Shown one piece after another: positions 1 through 7,066 of a stretch of 8,068 nt of DNA. The stretch spans positions 1 through 8,068 of the forward strand of contig JAGCRL010000048.1 of assembly GCA_017964705.1 (NCBI GenBank), in the 5' to 3' direction. How positions within the stretch are numbered: the stretch's first letter is position 1; each line of letters starts with the position of its first letter. Origin of the DNA: Alphaproteobacteria bacterium (lineage in GTDB: Bacteria > Pseudomonadota > Alphaproteobacteria > RF32 > CAG-239). The position numbers and the translations under genes are program-made. Below the pieces are notes generated by a model. It was not told the DNA's origin. It searched no databases and worked only from the letters and a program-made list of their open reading frames with translations.

Positions 1-3000
1 AACTCATCTTCCCCATACAAATTTAAGGTGGCATTGTTTTCAATATCTGTCGTATTTTCACTGAATTTTACATCTGTGATATTTAATGTGCCATTGTTGG
101 TGATACCGGTTGAAAAGCCTTTATACCCCAAAATATTATTTAAGCTTAAGGTTTGCGTTTCAGCTAATTCTATGCCGCCAGTCGTTCCGCCACCAATAAC
201 AGATTGCGTTCCAGCGCCATTTACACTTAAAGATAGACCGCCAAATAAATGCGTGCTATCGGTTATACCTGTTCCACCATCTTCAGTTAATTGGCTTACA
301 ATATCTTCATCAGAGCTACCCATAATGTATACTCTGGATTTTGTTGTTGCACGTGCCGCTGTTACTAAATCCACATAAGCAAATTCAAGGAAACCTCCGG
401 TATTTTCACCTGCTAAATCTTTTCCATAAGTAATCATAAAGCCATTTTGAGTAATTTTATCTACATGTGCTCCGGCATTATCACCTAAATCTACGCTGTC
501 TTTTAATGCATTATCTGCAATTTTTGCATAACTTGGATCTGCATCTCCGCTGTTTGGCGTTACTATATTTAAATGATTAATATATATTTTTTCAGATCCA
601 GAAACACTTGTTGCAGAAATATTATCGGCTGATTTAACGGCTGTATTACCTGTTAAATTAATATCTATGGATCCACCTGCAGCTTCCTGAATATCAACAT
701 TACCAAGACTGAAACTATCGGTTGTTGATTCTTTTTGTAGGTTAATATTTCCTTTATTAAATATTAAACTATTCGCATCATCAATATCTGCTGTTTTTAA
801 CAGATTAAGAGTTCCGCCTTCTTCTATAATGATGGTGTTTTCTTTGATAACTGTGCCGACAGTAACTGAGCCAGTTATAAAGGTCTTATTATATTCTGTA
901 CCGTGAAAGATATCAGCTTGAGTTGTTCCACCGGTTAAATATAAATGTCCGTGTTGAATAACTCTGTCTTTTAAATTAGAGGCATCAGATGTTATTTGGC
1001 CATAATTTTCTACTTCTTGGTTTATTATACCATTATTTTGAAATACACCACTATTTATAAATGTACCATTTCCGTTTATTGTACCATCATTTGTGCCACG
1101 TCCGCTTGTGCTTAACTCGTTTATATTAGTTATTGTAGCACCCTCGGAAATACTGAGAAATGTTGATATGATTGATCCTTCATTCGTAAATGTTGCATTT
1201 TCACCAAGAATAAAATTACTACTGGTTATACTGCTACCATTGGCCACGCTTCCATGATTGTTTACCGTAATGCTATATGTTTCAGGATCTCCGGTAGCAA
1301 CTAAATTGCCTATAACAGATAAATTATTTTGTGTTAAATTAGCATTATTTAATGTTGTTGTTCCGCTACCGATGGTTGTTGAACCGGTACCACTAATATC
1401 TTTATTTACTACGCTCGAAATTAAATTTAATGTTCCCGCATTTGAAATACCTGATGTATTACTGCTATCAATAAAGGCATTATTTAATGTTAATGTATTT
1501 CCGCTGGCAACATTTGCAACATATTCTGCATTTGTAATTTTGGTATTTTTAATTTCAACAGTAGTATTTGCTACAGACATATCAAAAAGACTGTTTCCAT
1601 CTGCATTTATGGTAGAATAATTACTACCGGATTTTGTGCCGTTTATTGTTAACTTTCCAGTTGAGGTCGTCCCGGCATCTGATATTGATGTATATGTATT
1701 CGTTGTACCATCAAAATCAAACACTCTGTTTTCACCTGTGGCTACATTAATTAAATGCAAATTATCTTCTATTTGTGTAAATGTTGGAGTACCGTCTGTT
1801 ACTGTTATAGCCCATCTGATAGAATCAGCTAATCCTGTTGCTGAACCAACAACGGCTATCTCAGCATCTCTTGAGCGTGTGTATTCATATTTCCCGAAAA
1901 CATCATTATATTTTATTGACGTTCCTGAAAATTCTACCGTTCCTTCAATTACCTCATCTGCTATATCCGCTCCATATTCGGTTTTAACATCATCTGAAAG
2001 AGTTATCTTGGTATTACTGTTTGCATCATTTAATATTTTCTGAACAACCTCTTTAGATTCTGTTGATGATAAGAAATTCGTAGCACCATCGCCATATATA
2101 TTAAGATCCGTAATATTAAAAGTTCCTGTGCTATTTGCTCCTACCGTAAATGTATCCGCCGTTGTTGTCAGACTATCACTTACATTCATATCTATATTGA
2201 TATTAAGGGCAGAGTTTAACGCAACTTTCCCTACTTGATGACTTTCGATATGATTATTTAGAGTATTAATTAATCCATTTTTCGTATCATTTTTTAAATT
2301 TATTAAATTCAATAAACCATACTTAGAATCTTTAACGCCTAATACCACATTTCCATTATTTTGGATATTTAATGTTGCTAAAGCAACCGTATTATTAAAT
2401 ATTACTGAGCCATCATATTTTTTCTCTGTTCCGTTATCATCATATGTACCACCTACAAATGCCGTTGCAGTATCATCATCTCTGATTTCACCATCAAATG
2501 TGATTGTTTTTCCGGTCTTAGCATATAAATTTAATATAGCACTTGTTCTATTTTGGATATCAATAGCATCACCACCTGTAACAGAAACATCACCAGTTGT
2601 TTCATCTCTACTGACAGTTGCATTTGTTCTATTTTCTGTAAAAATAACATTCTTATTGTCTGCAAGGATATTAAGCGTGCCTATGTTTGAAATTACATTT
2701 CCCATGTTTGTAGCATTACCTTTAACAGAACTGTCGGCAAGTGTCATAATTCCGGAATTAAATATTATTCCGCCCATCGAGGATGTTATATTTTTAGTGT
2801 TAGTGTAGTTGTTTTCTATATCTGATGTTACTAGAATATTCCCAGTTGCATCGTTAAACAATACACCACCTTTTATGGTACTATTTTGAGACTCAACATA
2901 ATTGTTTGTTATTTTGCCGGAAACGGAATTAATCCAAGACAGGTTATGAATAATTCCACCATATATTTCATTGGTTGCCAACACAATATTTTCTTCTATG

Positions 3001-5987
3001 TTCCCCGATATGGATTCAATTGTGGAAACATGATTGTTTTCTGATTTATTTTCTACAATTGCACCATCTGCTGCTTTAAAATTAAACTGATTATTGTTTA
3101 TATTACCGGAAATAGTTCCTATAAGCGTATCGGCGCTTTTGGCGTAGTTGTATATTATTCCACCTTGAAGCGTACCGTTTGCACTGGAAAATTTATTGTT
3201 TAAAATATCACTGGTTATACTTCCTATTCTGCCTGTTCCTCCGTCATTTCCTTCATTTGAAATTCCACCGTACAGCTTTTTGTTACTATTCAAATTAATT
3301 ATATTGTTTTCAATATTTCCGGAAATACTGCCTATCTCTGCACTTTTTTTGTTCCCTTTATTACTTATTAAAACACCATAACCATCATTGTTAAATGTGA
3401 TAGTGTTATCTTCTATATTCCCCGATACTTTGCCAATTGTTACTTTTCCATTCTCTGCCTCATTGCGAATTATTGCGCCATACATTCCTGAATTAGTCTT
3501 TATTTGATTTGATTTTATTGTTGCAGATACTGTGTCAATTTCAGCGTCGCCTTTTGCATAATTATATATAATACCGCCATATTCGTGAGTTTTGGTATTA
3601 TTTATCTCATTATCAGAAATTTCCCCTGACACTTCATTGATTTTTGCCGTTTTCCCAGTATCGGCATAGTTATATATTATCCCACCGTAAAATTTATCAA
3701 GATTTACCTTTACCTGATTTCCTTTAACAAGAGTGGCAAATTTATCTATTGTTCCAGCTGTATTATTAATTAATGAAGCATTGTAATTATTATTTAATAT
3801 ATTAAGCTTTCCTTCTGATATTGTTATTGTCCCACCATTATTAGATATTAATGATTTTTGGTTCGTAGTTGTATTTTCAGCTATTACATTTTCACCTATT
3901 AAATTTAATGTTCCGCCATTATTTACGGTAAATAAGGTGTCTTTAAACCCTTTCCATGCTGCTTTAGCATTTCCGTTTTCATCTAGTGAACCGACATTGT
4001 TAATGTTTAATGTTTTTCCGGAGTTTATGGTAATTCCACCATAATTTTCGCCTAATATAGAATAGTTACTATTGCCATTTATAGTGAATACAGCGCCAGC
4101 CCCCCCCCCCATCGCACCAATTGATGTCGAGCTATCGCCAATTTGAGCAATGTCAGTTGCAATATTCTCATCAGCAGCAAGAGAATAAATTCTTTGGCTA
4201 TCATTTGCTCTATTTACTATTACTAAATTTGTATTTCCAGTACTACCTGTACTAAATTTTAAATAACCGCCATCACTTTGCGTATTATCGTATAATAAAG
4301 CATAACTGGTGGTTGCACTGTCAACTTCATTTATTGATAAATTAATTGCATTTTTTAGCACACTATTGCTGATTTTTGTGGTAACATCTATAGGAGATTC
4401 TGATAAAAGATTTATTCCTATAATATTTAATTTTCCAATGCCTGTATAAGAACTGGCGGCAAAATAATCTGAAATACCGTTAGCTAAATCTGCATCTATT
4501 TTAATATTAATGTCACTGGCAAGTGTTAAGGCTTTTAATAGGTGTTCATCAGTATGATTATTTTGAAAATCAATTGCTCCACCTGCAATTGCATCATTCT
4601 GCAGCGTAACATTACTCAATACTCCATATGAGGTTGTTCCATCTTCTTGTTCATATGAGCCGAGTTTTATATTAGCGCCGTTATACAGGCTAAGAGTTCC
4701 GCCTGATACCTCATTATTAAATGTATAATTTCCACCTTTTATATCAGCATCATTATTTAATCTTATGATTACCTCATTATCGCCGTTCACAACAGAGCCA
4801 TTGAAAGTTATAATCTTTCCGGTATTTGCACTTATAGAGGCATCATGTAATAAATATAAATCATTGTATACACCGCCGGTTACTGTTGCATTGACACCGG
4901 CGTTGCTTATTGTTGCACCGCTTTTGTTATTTTTAAATTCTATGTTTGTTTCTTTAGCATTTATATATAACGGACCTTGAGAAAGAATTGCCCCTCCGTT
5001 ATGTGCTGCTACATTGTTTATAAATTGACTATCCGTAATATGTACATCACCGCCGCTACTGCTTATAGCTCCGCCCCCAGGTAGTGAAGCGGAAGTTTGA
5101 GTATCGTGCACAGAGTAATTTCTATCAAATATAGAACCATTTACAACTAAAAGGTTCGAAGCAGAATTACCATTTTTGATAGCACCACCTTGTATAGAAC
5201 TGTTAAATCTAAAAATAGAATCATATATTGTTACTTCATTTCCTATTCCTTCAAGATTTCTAATAGCTCCTCCTGAGCGCGTCGAACTGTTAGCAATAAA
5301 ATTAGAGTTTCTTACTTCTAAAATTTTGCCACCATTATTATTTAAAATTGCCCCACCATGTGTACCGCCGCTATTTTTAACAAAATCTGCTTCAATGTAC
5401 TCTATAGTTCCGTAGTTTGCCAGCGCTCCTGCGCCATTTGTGTTATTTAAAAATTTCCCAGTAACACTTTTTACAGTATTGCCGGAACTGTTATATACTG
5501 CTTTGCCATGCCCCCCATTACCATTATTGCCATAGAAAATAACATTATCCAGGGTTAAAGTGCCGTTATTTTGCAATGATCCGCCGGAATTTCTCTTAAA
5601 TCCTTGCAATCCGCTGTGTTCGACATATGTTATTTCACCTGTTTCATAGTTTACGTTTGCTTTACCGATATTCTTAAATATTACATTTTTTCCCGAAGCA
5701 ACAGTAAATCCACTTAAAGAGGCTGAATACAAACAATATTGCCCTTGCCCGTCTATGGTTATATTTTTGTTTATATTGATTGAAGCCTGCGGTATACTTA
5801 TACTGTTATTTAAGATAATGGTATCACCATCTGAAGCATTATTAAGTGCAGATTGAAGTGCTTCCCATGTATCGACATTATAATCAGTGGCATACGAAAA
5901 AGGTATGGCTATTGCCATATTTAAGAAAATACCGCTTACTATTAGCGCTCTCGCACAAATAACTCTATTCACAATCCCCACATGCAT
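1..5987 (-). CDS. Giant Pmp-like/autotransporter-type surface adhesin, 3' end beyond window
   Basis: This is probably a secreted, surface-exposed beta-helical adhesin. I read one open frame of 1995 codons from ATG at 5987 to the left edge, with no stop and the same frame at both ends. Residues 1-33 form a signal peptide. Residues 34-184 look like the cap and first rungs of a right-handed beta-helix, with the phrase KNITIDGQGQ. Residues 185-356 carry GGAI and FxxN motifs as in chlamydial Pmp proteins. Residues 767-1100 hold ten further repeats of about 33 residues. Three diverged linker modules follow residues 492, 1261 and 1774. The protein is rich in Asn, Gly, Thr and Ser. I found only two cysteines, at residues 11 and about 83, as is usual for autotransporter passengers. 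An 11-G tract lies at codons 626-630. No transporter barrel is visible, so type V secretion is inferred. A GTG two codons downstream (5981) is an alternative start with better ribosome-site spacing. Confidence 0.9.
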   Translation of the reverse strand, partial: MHVGIVNRVICARALIVSGIFLNMAIAIPFSYATDYNVDTWEALQSALNNASDGDTIILNNSISIPQASININKNITIDGQGQYCLYSASLSGFTVASGKNVIFKNIGKANVNYETGEITYVEHSGLQGFKRNSGGSLQNNGTLTLDNVIFYGNNGNGGHGKAVYNSSGNTVKSVTGKFLNNTNGAGALANYGTIEYIEADFVKNSGGTHGGAILNNNGGKILEVRNSNFIANSSTRSGGAIRNLEGIGNEVTIYDSIFRFNSSIQGGAIKNGNSASNLLVVNGSIFDRNYSVHDTQTSASLPGGGAISSSGGDVHITDSQFINNVAAHNGGAILSQGPLYINAKETNIEFKNNKSGATISNAGVNATVTGGVYNDLYLLHDASISANTGKIITFNGSVVNGDNEVIIRLNNDADIKGGNYTFNNEVSGGTLSLYNGANIKLGSYEQEDGTTSYGVLSNVTLQNDAIAGGAIDFQNNHTDEHLLKALTLASDINIKIDADLANGISDYFAASSYTGIGKLNIIGINLLSESPIDVTTKISNSVLKNAINLSINEVDSATTSYALLYDNTQSDGGYLKFSTGSTGNTNLVIVNRANDSQRIYSLAADENIATDIAQIGDSSTSIGAMGGGAGAVFTINGNSNYSILGENYGGITINSGKTLNINNVGSLDENGNAKAAWKGFKDTLFTVNNGGTLNLIGENVIAENTTTNQKSLISNNGGTITISEGKLNILNNNYNASLINNTAGTIDKFATLVKGNQVKVNLDKFYGGIIYNYADTGKTAKINEVSGEISDNEINNTKTHEYGGIIYNYAKGDAEIDTVSATIKSNQIKTNSGMYGAIIRNEAENGKVTIGKVSGNIEDNTITFNNDGYGVLISNKGNKKSAEIGSISGNIENNIINLNSNKKLYGGISNEGNDGGTGRIGSITSDILNNKFSSANGTLQGGIIYNYAKSADTLIGTISGNINNNQFNFKAADGAIVENKSENNHVSTIESISGNIEENIVLATNEIYGGIIHNLSWINSVSGKITNNYVESQNSTIKGGVLFNDATGNILVTSDIENNYTNTKNITSSMGGIIFNSGIMTLADSSVKGNATNMGNVISNIGTLNILADNKNVIFTENRTNATVSRDETTGDVSVTGGDAIDIQNRTSAILNLYAKTGKTITFDGEIRDDDTATAFVGGTYDDNGTEKKYDGSVIFNNTVALATLNIQNNGNVVLGVKDSKYGLLNLINLKNDTKNGLINTLNNHIESHQVGKVALNSALNINIDMNVSDSLTTTADTFTVGANSTGTFNITDLNIYGDGATNFLSSTESKEVVQKILNDANSNTKITLSDDVKTEYGADIADEVIEGTVEFSGTSIKYNDVFGKYEYTRSRDAEIAVVGSATGLADSIRWAITVTDGTPTFTQIEDNLHLINVATGENRVFDFDGTTNTYTSISDAGTTSTGKLTINGTKSGSNYSTINADGNSLFDMSVANTTVEIKNTKITNAEYVANVASGNTLTLNNAFIDSSNTSGISNAGTLNLISSVVNKDISGTGSTTIGSGTTTLNNANLTQNNLSVIGNLVATGDPETYSITVNNHGSVANGSSITSSNFILGENATFTNEGSIISTFLSISEGATITNINELSTSGRGTNDGTINGNGTFINSGVFQNNGIINQEVENYGQITSDASNLKDRVIQHGHLYLTGGTTQADIFHGTEYNKTFITGSVTVGTVIKENTIIIEEGGTLNLLKTADIDDANSLIFNKGNINLQKESTTDSFSLGNVDIQEAAGGSIDINLTGNTAVKSADNISATSVSGSEKIYINHLNIVTPNSGDADPSYAKIADNALKDSVDLGDNAGAHVDKITQNGFMITYGKDLAGENTGGFLEFAYVDLVTAARATTKSRVYIMGSSDEDIVSQLTEDGGTGITDSTHLFGGLSLSVNGAGTQSVIGGGTTGGIELAETQTLSLNNILGYKGFSTGITNNGTLNITDVKFSENTTDIENNATLNLYGEDE
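216..668 (-). repeat. Linker module C (adhesin residues 1774-1924)
   Basis: This is the third copy of the linker. It opens with I-D-I-N-L, continues with a 'SADNI' segment, then E-K-I-Y-I-N-H-L-N-I, and ends with L-S-V-N-G. The sequence after it (residues 1925 to the edge) restarts short beta-helical rungs such as ITNNGTLNITDV, so at least one more passenger block lies beyond the window. Confidence 0.45.
1638..2207 (-). repeat. Linker module B (adhesin residues 1261-1450)
   Basis: This is the second copy of the linker. It opens with L-N-I-N-I-D-M-N-V, continues with 'TADTF', then G-T-F-N-I-T-D-L-N-I, and ends with K-L-T-I-N-G. It is about 40 residues longer than modules A and C. It contains the less repetitive segment around residues 1366-1395 with the charged phrase YTRSRD. 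Confidence 0.45.
2691..3692 (-). repeat. Ten-fold GGII ... SGNIxxN repeat array (adhesin residues 766-1099)
   Basis: Ten consecutive units start at residues 767, 803, 836, 870, 906, 941, 974, 1009, 1039 and about 1071. Each is 30-36 residues long. The working consensus is a YGGIIYN-like start, a short polar stretch, then I-x-x-[IV]-S-G-[NE]-I and a polar turn with NN or DN. Examples are YGGIIYNYA at 767 and 803, and SGNIENN in the fourth unit. This resembles the Pmp rule with FxxN replaced by IxxN, so each unit is probably one or two beta-helix rungs. The repeats differ enough in DNA that they are ancient or under diversifying selection. Confidence 0.75.
4074..4514 (-). repeat. Linker module A (adhesin residues 492-638)
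   Basis: This is the first of three diverged protein-level modules that separate the beta-helical blocks. It opens with D-I-N-I-K-I-D-A-D-L, passes an acidic 'SDYF' segment and a G-[KT]-[LF]-N-I strand, and ends with V-F-T-I-N-G. The end of this copy contains the 11-G tract. Assignment rests on comparing conserved positions by eye with modules B and C, and boundaries are approximate. Confidence 0.45.
4100..4110 (-). repeat. 11-base G homopolymer in the adhesin ORF: candidate phase-variation tract
   Basis: On the coding strand the codons read ATG GGG GGG GGG GCT (residues 626-630), a run of exactly eleven Gs. With eleven the 1995-codon frame stays open. With ten, the frame reaches TAA at 4081-4079 and gives about 635 residues. 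With twelve, it reaches TAG at 4071-4069 and gives about 639 residues. It is the only long G or C run in an otherwise AT-rich window. Confidence 0.75.
4920..5435 (-). repeat. Pmp-like GGAI / FxxN repeat block (adhesin residues 185-356)
   Basis: Five exact GGAI motifs begin at residues 211, 239, 267, 305 and 331. Each is followed about 17-20 residues later by an FxxN tetrapeptide: FIAN 230, FRFN 259, FDRN 287, FINN 322 and FKNN 351. A degenerate unit beginning GAGAL at 185 with FVKN precedes them. The period is 26-38 residues. The alternation of GGA[ILV] and FxxN is the hallmark of chlamydial polymorphic membrane protein repeats, which mediate adhesion. The units are diverged at DNA level, so recent expansion is not indicated. 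Confidence 0.8.
5889..5987 (-). other. Signal peptide of the giant adhesin
   Basis: Residues 1-33 have an N-region with Arg8 and Arg13, then a hydrophobic stretch from about Ala14 to Pro29, and end in F-S-Y-A before T-D-Y-N. Ser at -3 and Ala at -1 fit signal peptidase I cleavage between residues 33 and 34. This supports Sec export to the periplasm and agrees with the beta-helical repeats that follow. The hydrophobic core is interrupted by Asn23, which is slightly unusual. Confidence 0.75.
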
Positions 5988-5989
5988 AA

Positions 5990-5994
5990 CCCTT
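5990..5994 (-). promoter_or_regulatory. Ribosome binding site that bears on the adhesin start
   Basis: AAGGG on the minus strand ends only 2 bases before the ATG at 5987, which is too close for efficient initiation. It is 8 bases before the in-frame GTG at 5981. Translation may therefore begin at GTG, shortening the signal peptide by two residues without harming it. The ATG at 5983 is in another frame and hits TGA after four codons. Confidence 0.5.
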
Positions 5995-6016
5995 AAAAAA
6001 CATACTACCGGACAAT

Positions 6017-6045
6017 AATGTATTATGTATTTAAAAAACTGTCAA
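6017..6045 (-). promoter_or_regulatory. Sigma-70-type promoter for the giant adhesin
   Basis: The minus strand has a perfect -35 box TTGACA (6045-6040), a 17-base spacer and a -10-like TACATT (6022-6017), which matches TATAAT at four of six positions. Transcription would start near 6010, leaving a leader of only about 22 bases before the ATG. No promoter is shown experimentally, but box quality and position are good. Confidence 0.6.
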
Positions 6046-6140
6046 TTTATTATTATGGTTATTCTACCTATTAATAGTTAATATTGTATTAAATGAAGTT
6101 ATATAAACGATGTATATTTTCTGATATATTATTTTAAATT

Positions 6141-6155
6141 AAGTGCTTAGCACTT
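6141..6155. other. Small inverted repeat in the intergenic region 5988-6222
   Basis: AAGTGC and GCACTT flank a three-base loop, about 70 bases past the stop of the cysteine-rich gene and upstream of the adhesin promoter. It could be a weak terminator, but on the minus strand the bases after it are AATTTAAAA and not a clean U-run. It could also be an operator. The rest of this 235-base spacer is plain AT-rich DNA with no ORF or RNA gene that I can see. Confidence 0.3.
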
Positions 6156-6222
6156 TGATACAGACTAATTATAATATTTTATTTTTATTCAATTTATTAT
6201 ATGATTAAATTAATTTAGAACA

Positions 6223-6612
6223 TTAACTTTCTGAAAGCATCTCTTCCAAAAATTCTGCGGCATCAGCAACACATTCAGGACATTCTCTAAGCGCTTGATT
6301 ATTATCAATACCCTTTAATATTTTACATTGGGTGGCTTTATTTCTTTGTTGAAATTTTTCCATAATTTGGCGCATCTTTCTCATTGATTTTGCTTTGTTT
6401 TTATTTACAAGACCTAATATTACTCCGGCACCAACCAATGCCCCACAAGTTCCTTCCATGTTGCCCATTCCTGCAGCAAAAGCATTGCCGATATCAGTTG
6501 CGGTTGCTTCATCTATACCGGCTTTATCACAATATGTGCAAATAACCGATTGAGCACAGTTGCATTGTCCACTACGTTTCTTTTCTGCTGCTATATATTT
6601 TCTGGTTTCCAT
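6223..6612 (-). CDS. C_GCAxxG_C_C-family cysteine protein (probable redox)
   Basis: This is a 129-residue cytoplasmic protein whose family is thought to act in redox or metal chemistry, with no proven reaction. Cysteines lie at residues 17, 19, 25, 28, 56, 96, 111 and 114. The key phrase is GTCGALVGAGVILGL at 54-68, with an N-terminal C-x-C-A-Q-S-V and a C-terminal C-P-E-C-V followed by a helix. This matches the family layout of an early Cys, a G-x-C-G-A-x-x-G core and two late Cys. I chose ATG at 6612 because AGGA lies five bases upstream and the N-terminus then has the usual length. An upstream ATG at 6669 would add 19 unlikely residues and has no good ribosome site. There is no signal peptide or membrane segment. 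It stands between a terminator and the adhesin promoter, so it is probably a separate transcript. Confidence 0.8.
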   Translation of the reverse strand: METRKYIAAEKKRSGQCNCAQSVICTYCDKAGIDEATATDIGNAFAAGMGNMEGTCGALVGAGVILGLVNKNKAKSMRKMRQIMEKFQQRNKATQCKILKGIDNNQALRECPECVADAAEFLEEMLSES

Positions 6613-6617
6613 GTTAG

Positions 6618-6621
6618 TCCT
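6618..6621 (-). promoter_or_regulatory. Ribosome binding site selecting the start at 6612
   Basis: AGGA on the minus strand sits five bases before ATG 6612. It decides this start over the in-frame ATG at 6669, whose upstream bases are almost all A and T. Confidence 0.55.
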
Positions 6622-6707
6622 ATCATTAGTTCTTTTATAGATACATAATCTGTATATGTTTTTTAACATTTTTTTATATTATTTCCACTAAAAAATTAGC
6701 TTGGTAT

Positions 6708-6742
6708 AAAAAAAAAAGAGGGAATAGTATTCCCTCTTTTTT
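6708..6742 (-). terminator. Intrinsic terminator of the glycan/repeat-protein operon
   Basis: A perfect inverted repeat, with GAGGGAATA (6718-6726) facing TATTCCCTC (6728-6736), is extended by A:T pairs to 15 bp. Read on the minus strand, it ends in a run of ten Ts (6717-6708). The TAA stop of the preceding gene (6743-6741) overlaps the base of the stem. The plus-strand T-run (6737-6742) is shorter, so the site may work weakly in that direction too. Confidence 0.85.
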
Positions 6743-7022
6743 ACATTAGCGCCTCACCAAGAGCCTTTTGGGCTAAAATGCAGAGGCTGTGTTTTTCCAA
6801 ATAGTTCTTTAAAACCTGAATATTTTTCTGTTTAACCAGTGCCAGCTGAGCTTTTTCTTTTAGACTGTAGTATTTGATATACAACAGAATTAACTTATTT
6901 TCATTTCGCTCAACTAATGCTACTTGGGCTTCTTCACAGAAAAAAGTTCTTTTCAGAAAAGTTTGCAAATCATGCAAACTCCCATTTTGAGCCAATTTGA
7001 CTTCTTCTTTTACATTATCCAT
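6741..7022 (-). CDS. Small 26-residue-repeat (alpha-solenoid-like) protein
   Basis: I do not recognise a named family for this 93-residue protein. It has a clear 26-residue period. The phrase A-Q-x-A-L begins at residues 32, 58 and 84, each followed by a polar turn and then an L-x-x-[IY]-[IL]-x-x-[HY]-S-L-type helix. Residues 6-31 look like a degenerate first unit. The pattern suggests paired helices stacked as a solenoid, so a protein-binding role is plausible but unproven. I chose ATG at 7022 over the in-frame TTG at 7031. Neither has a good ribosome site, and translation may be leaderless or coupled. It lies 44 bases after the nucleotidyltransferase gene and ends in the terminator, so it is probably the last gene of that operon. 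Cys29 and Cys81 are the only cysteines. Confidence 0.7.
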   Translation of the reverse strand: MDNVKEEVKLAQNGSLHDLQTFLKRTFFCEEAQVALVERNENKLILLYIKYYSLKEKAQLALVKQKNIQVLKNYLEKHSLCILAQKALGEALM

Positions 7023-7066
7023 AATAATCAATATTTAATAATTAAACAAAAATATTAAAAAAAAAC

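Noticed and set aside
28..5415. Seven plus-strand open frames of 61-135 codons (28-378, 1258-1620, 1636-2043, 2500-2808, 3196-3381, 4765-4980, 5176-5415)
   Set aside because: All lie inside the continuous minus-strand adhesin frame. Their products are Val/Pro/Phe/Ile-rich low-complexity strings, as expected from the antisense of Asn/Gly/Thr/Ile-rich repeats.
1..5987. Possible CRISPR array or DNA tandem repeat in the repetitive region
   Set aside because: Repetition is at protein level with diverged codons. There are no identical direct repeats with even spacers, and the stretch is one open frame.
6613..6669. Upstream ATG at 6669 extending the C_GCAxxG_C_C protein by 19 residues
   Set aside because: It has no ribosome site nearby, and the added residues are not typical of the family. 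ATG 6612 has AGGA at a good distance.
6641..6669. Short inverted repeats ATACA/TGTAT (6641-6655) and ATGTT/AACAT (6656-6669) upstream of the cysteine protein
   Set aside because: Five-base arms in very AT-rich DNA are expected by chance, so I do not call an operator.
6708..6717. Ten-A run as a second phase-variable tract
   Set aside because: It is the U-tail of an intrinsic terminator, outside any coding frame, and A/T runs are common in this window.
7023..7031. TTG at 7031 as start of the 26-residue-repeat protein
   Set aside because: TTG is a weak start with no ribosome site, and an ATG follows three codons later.
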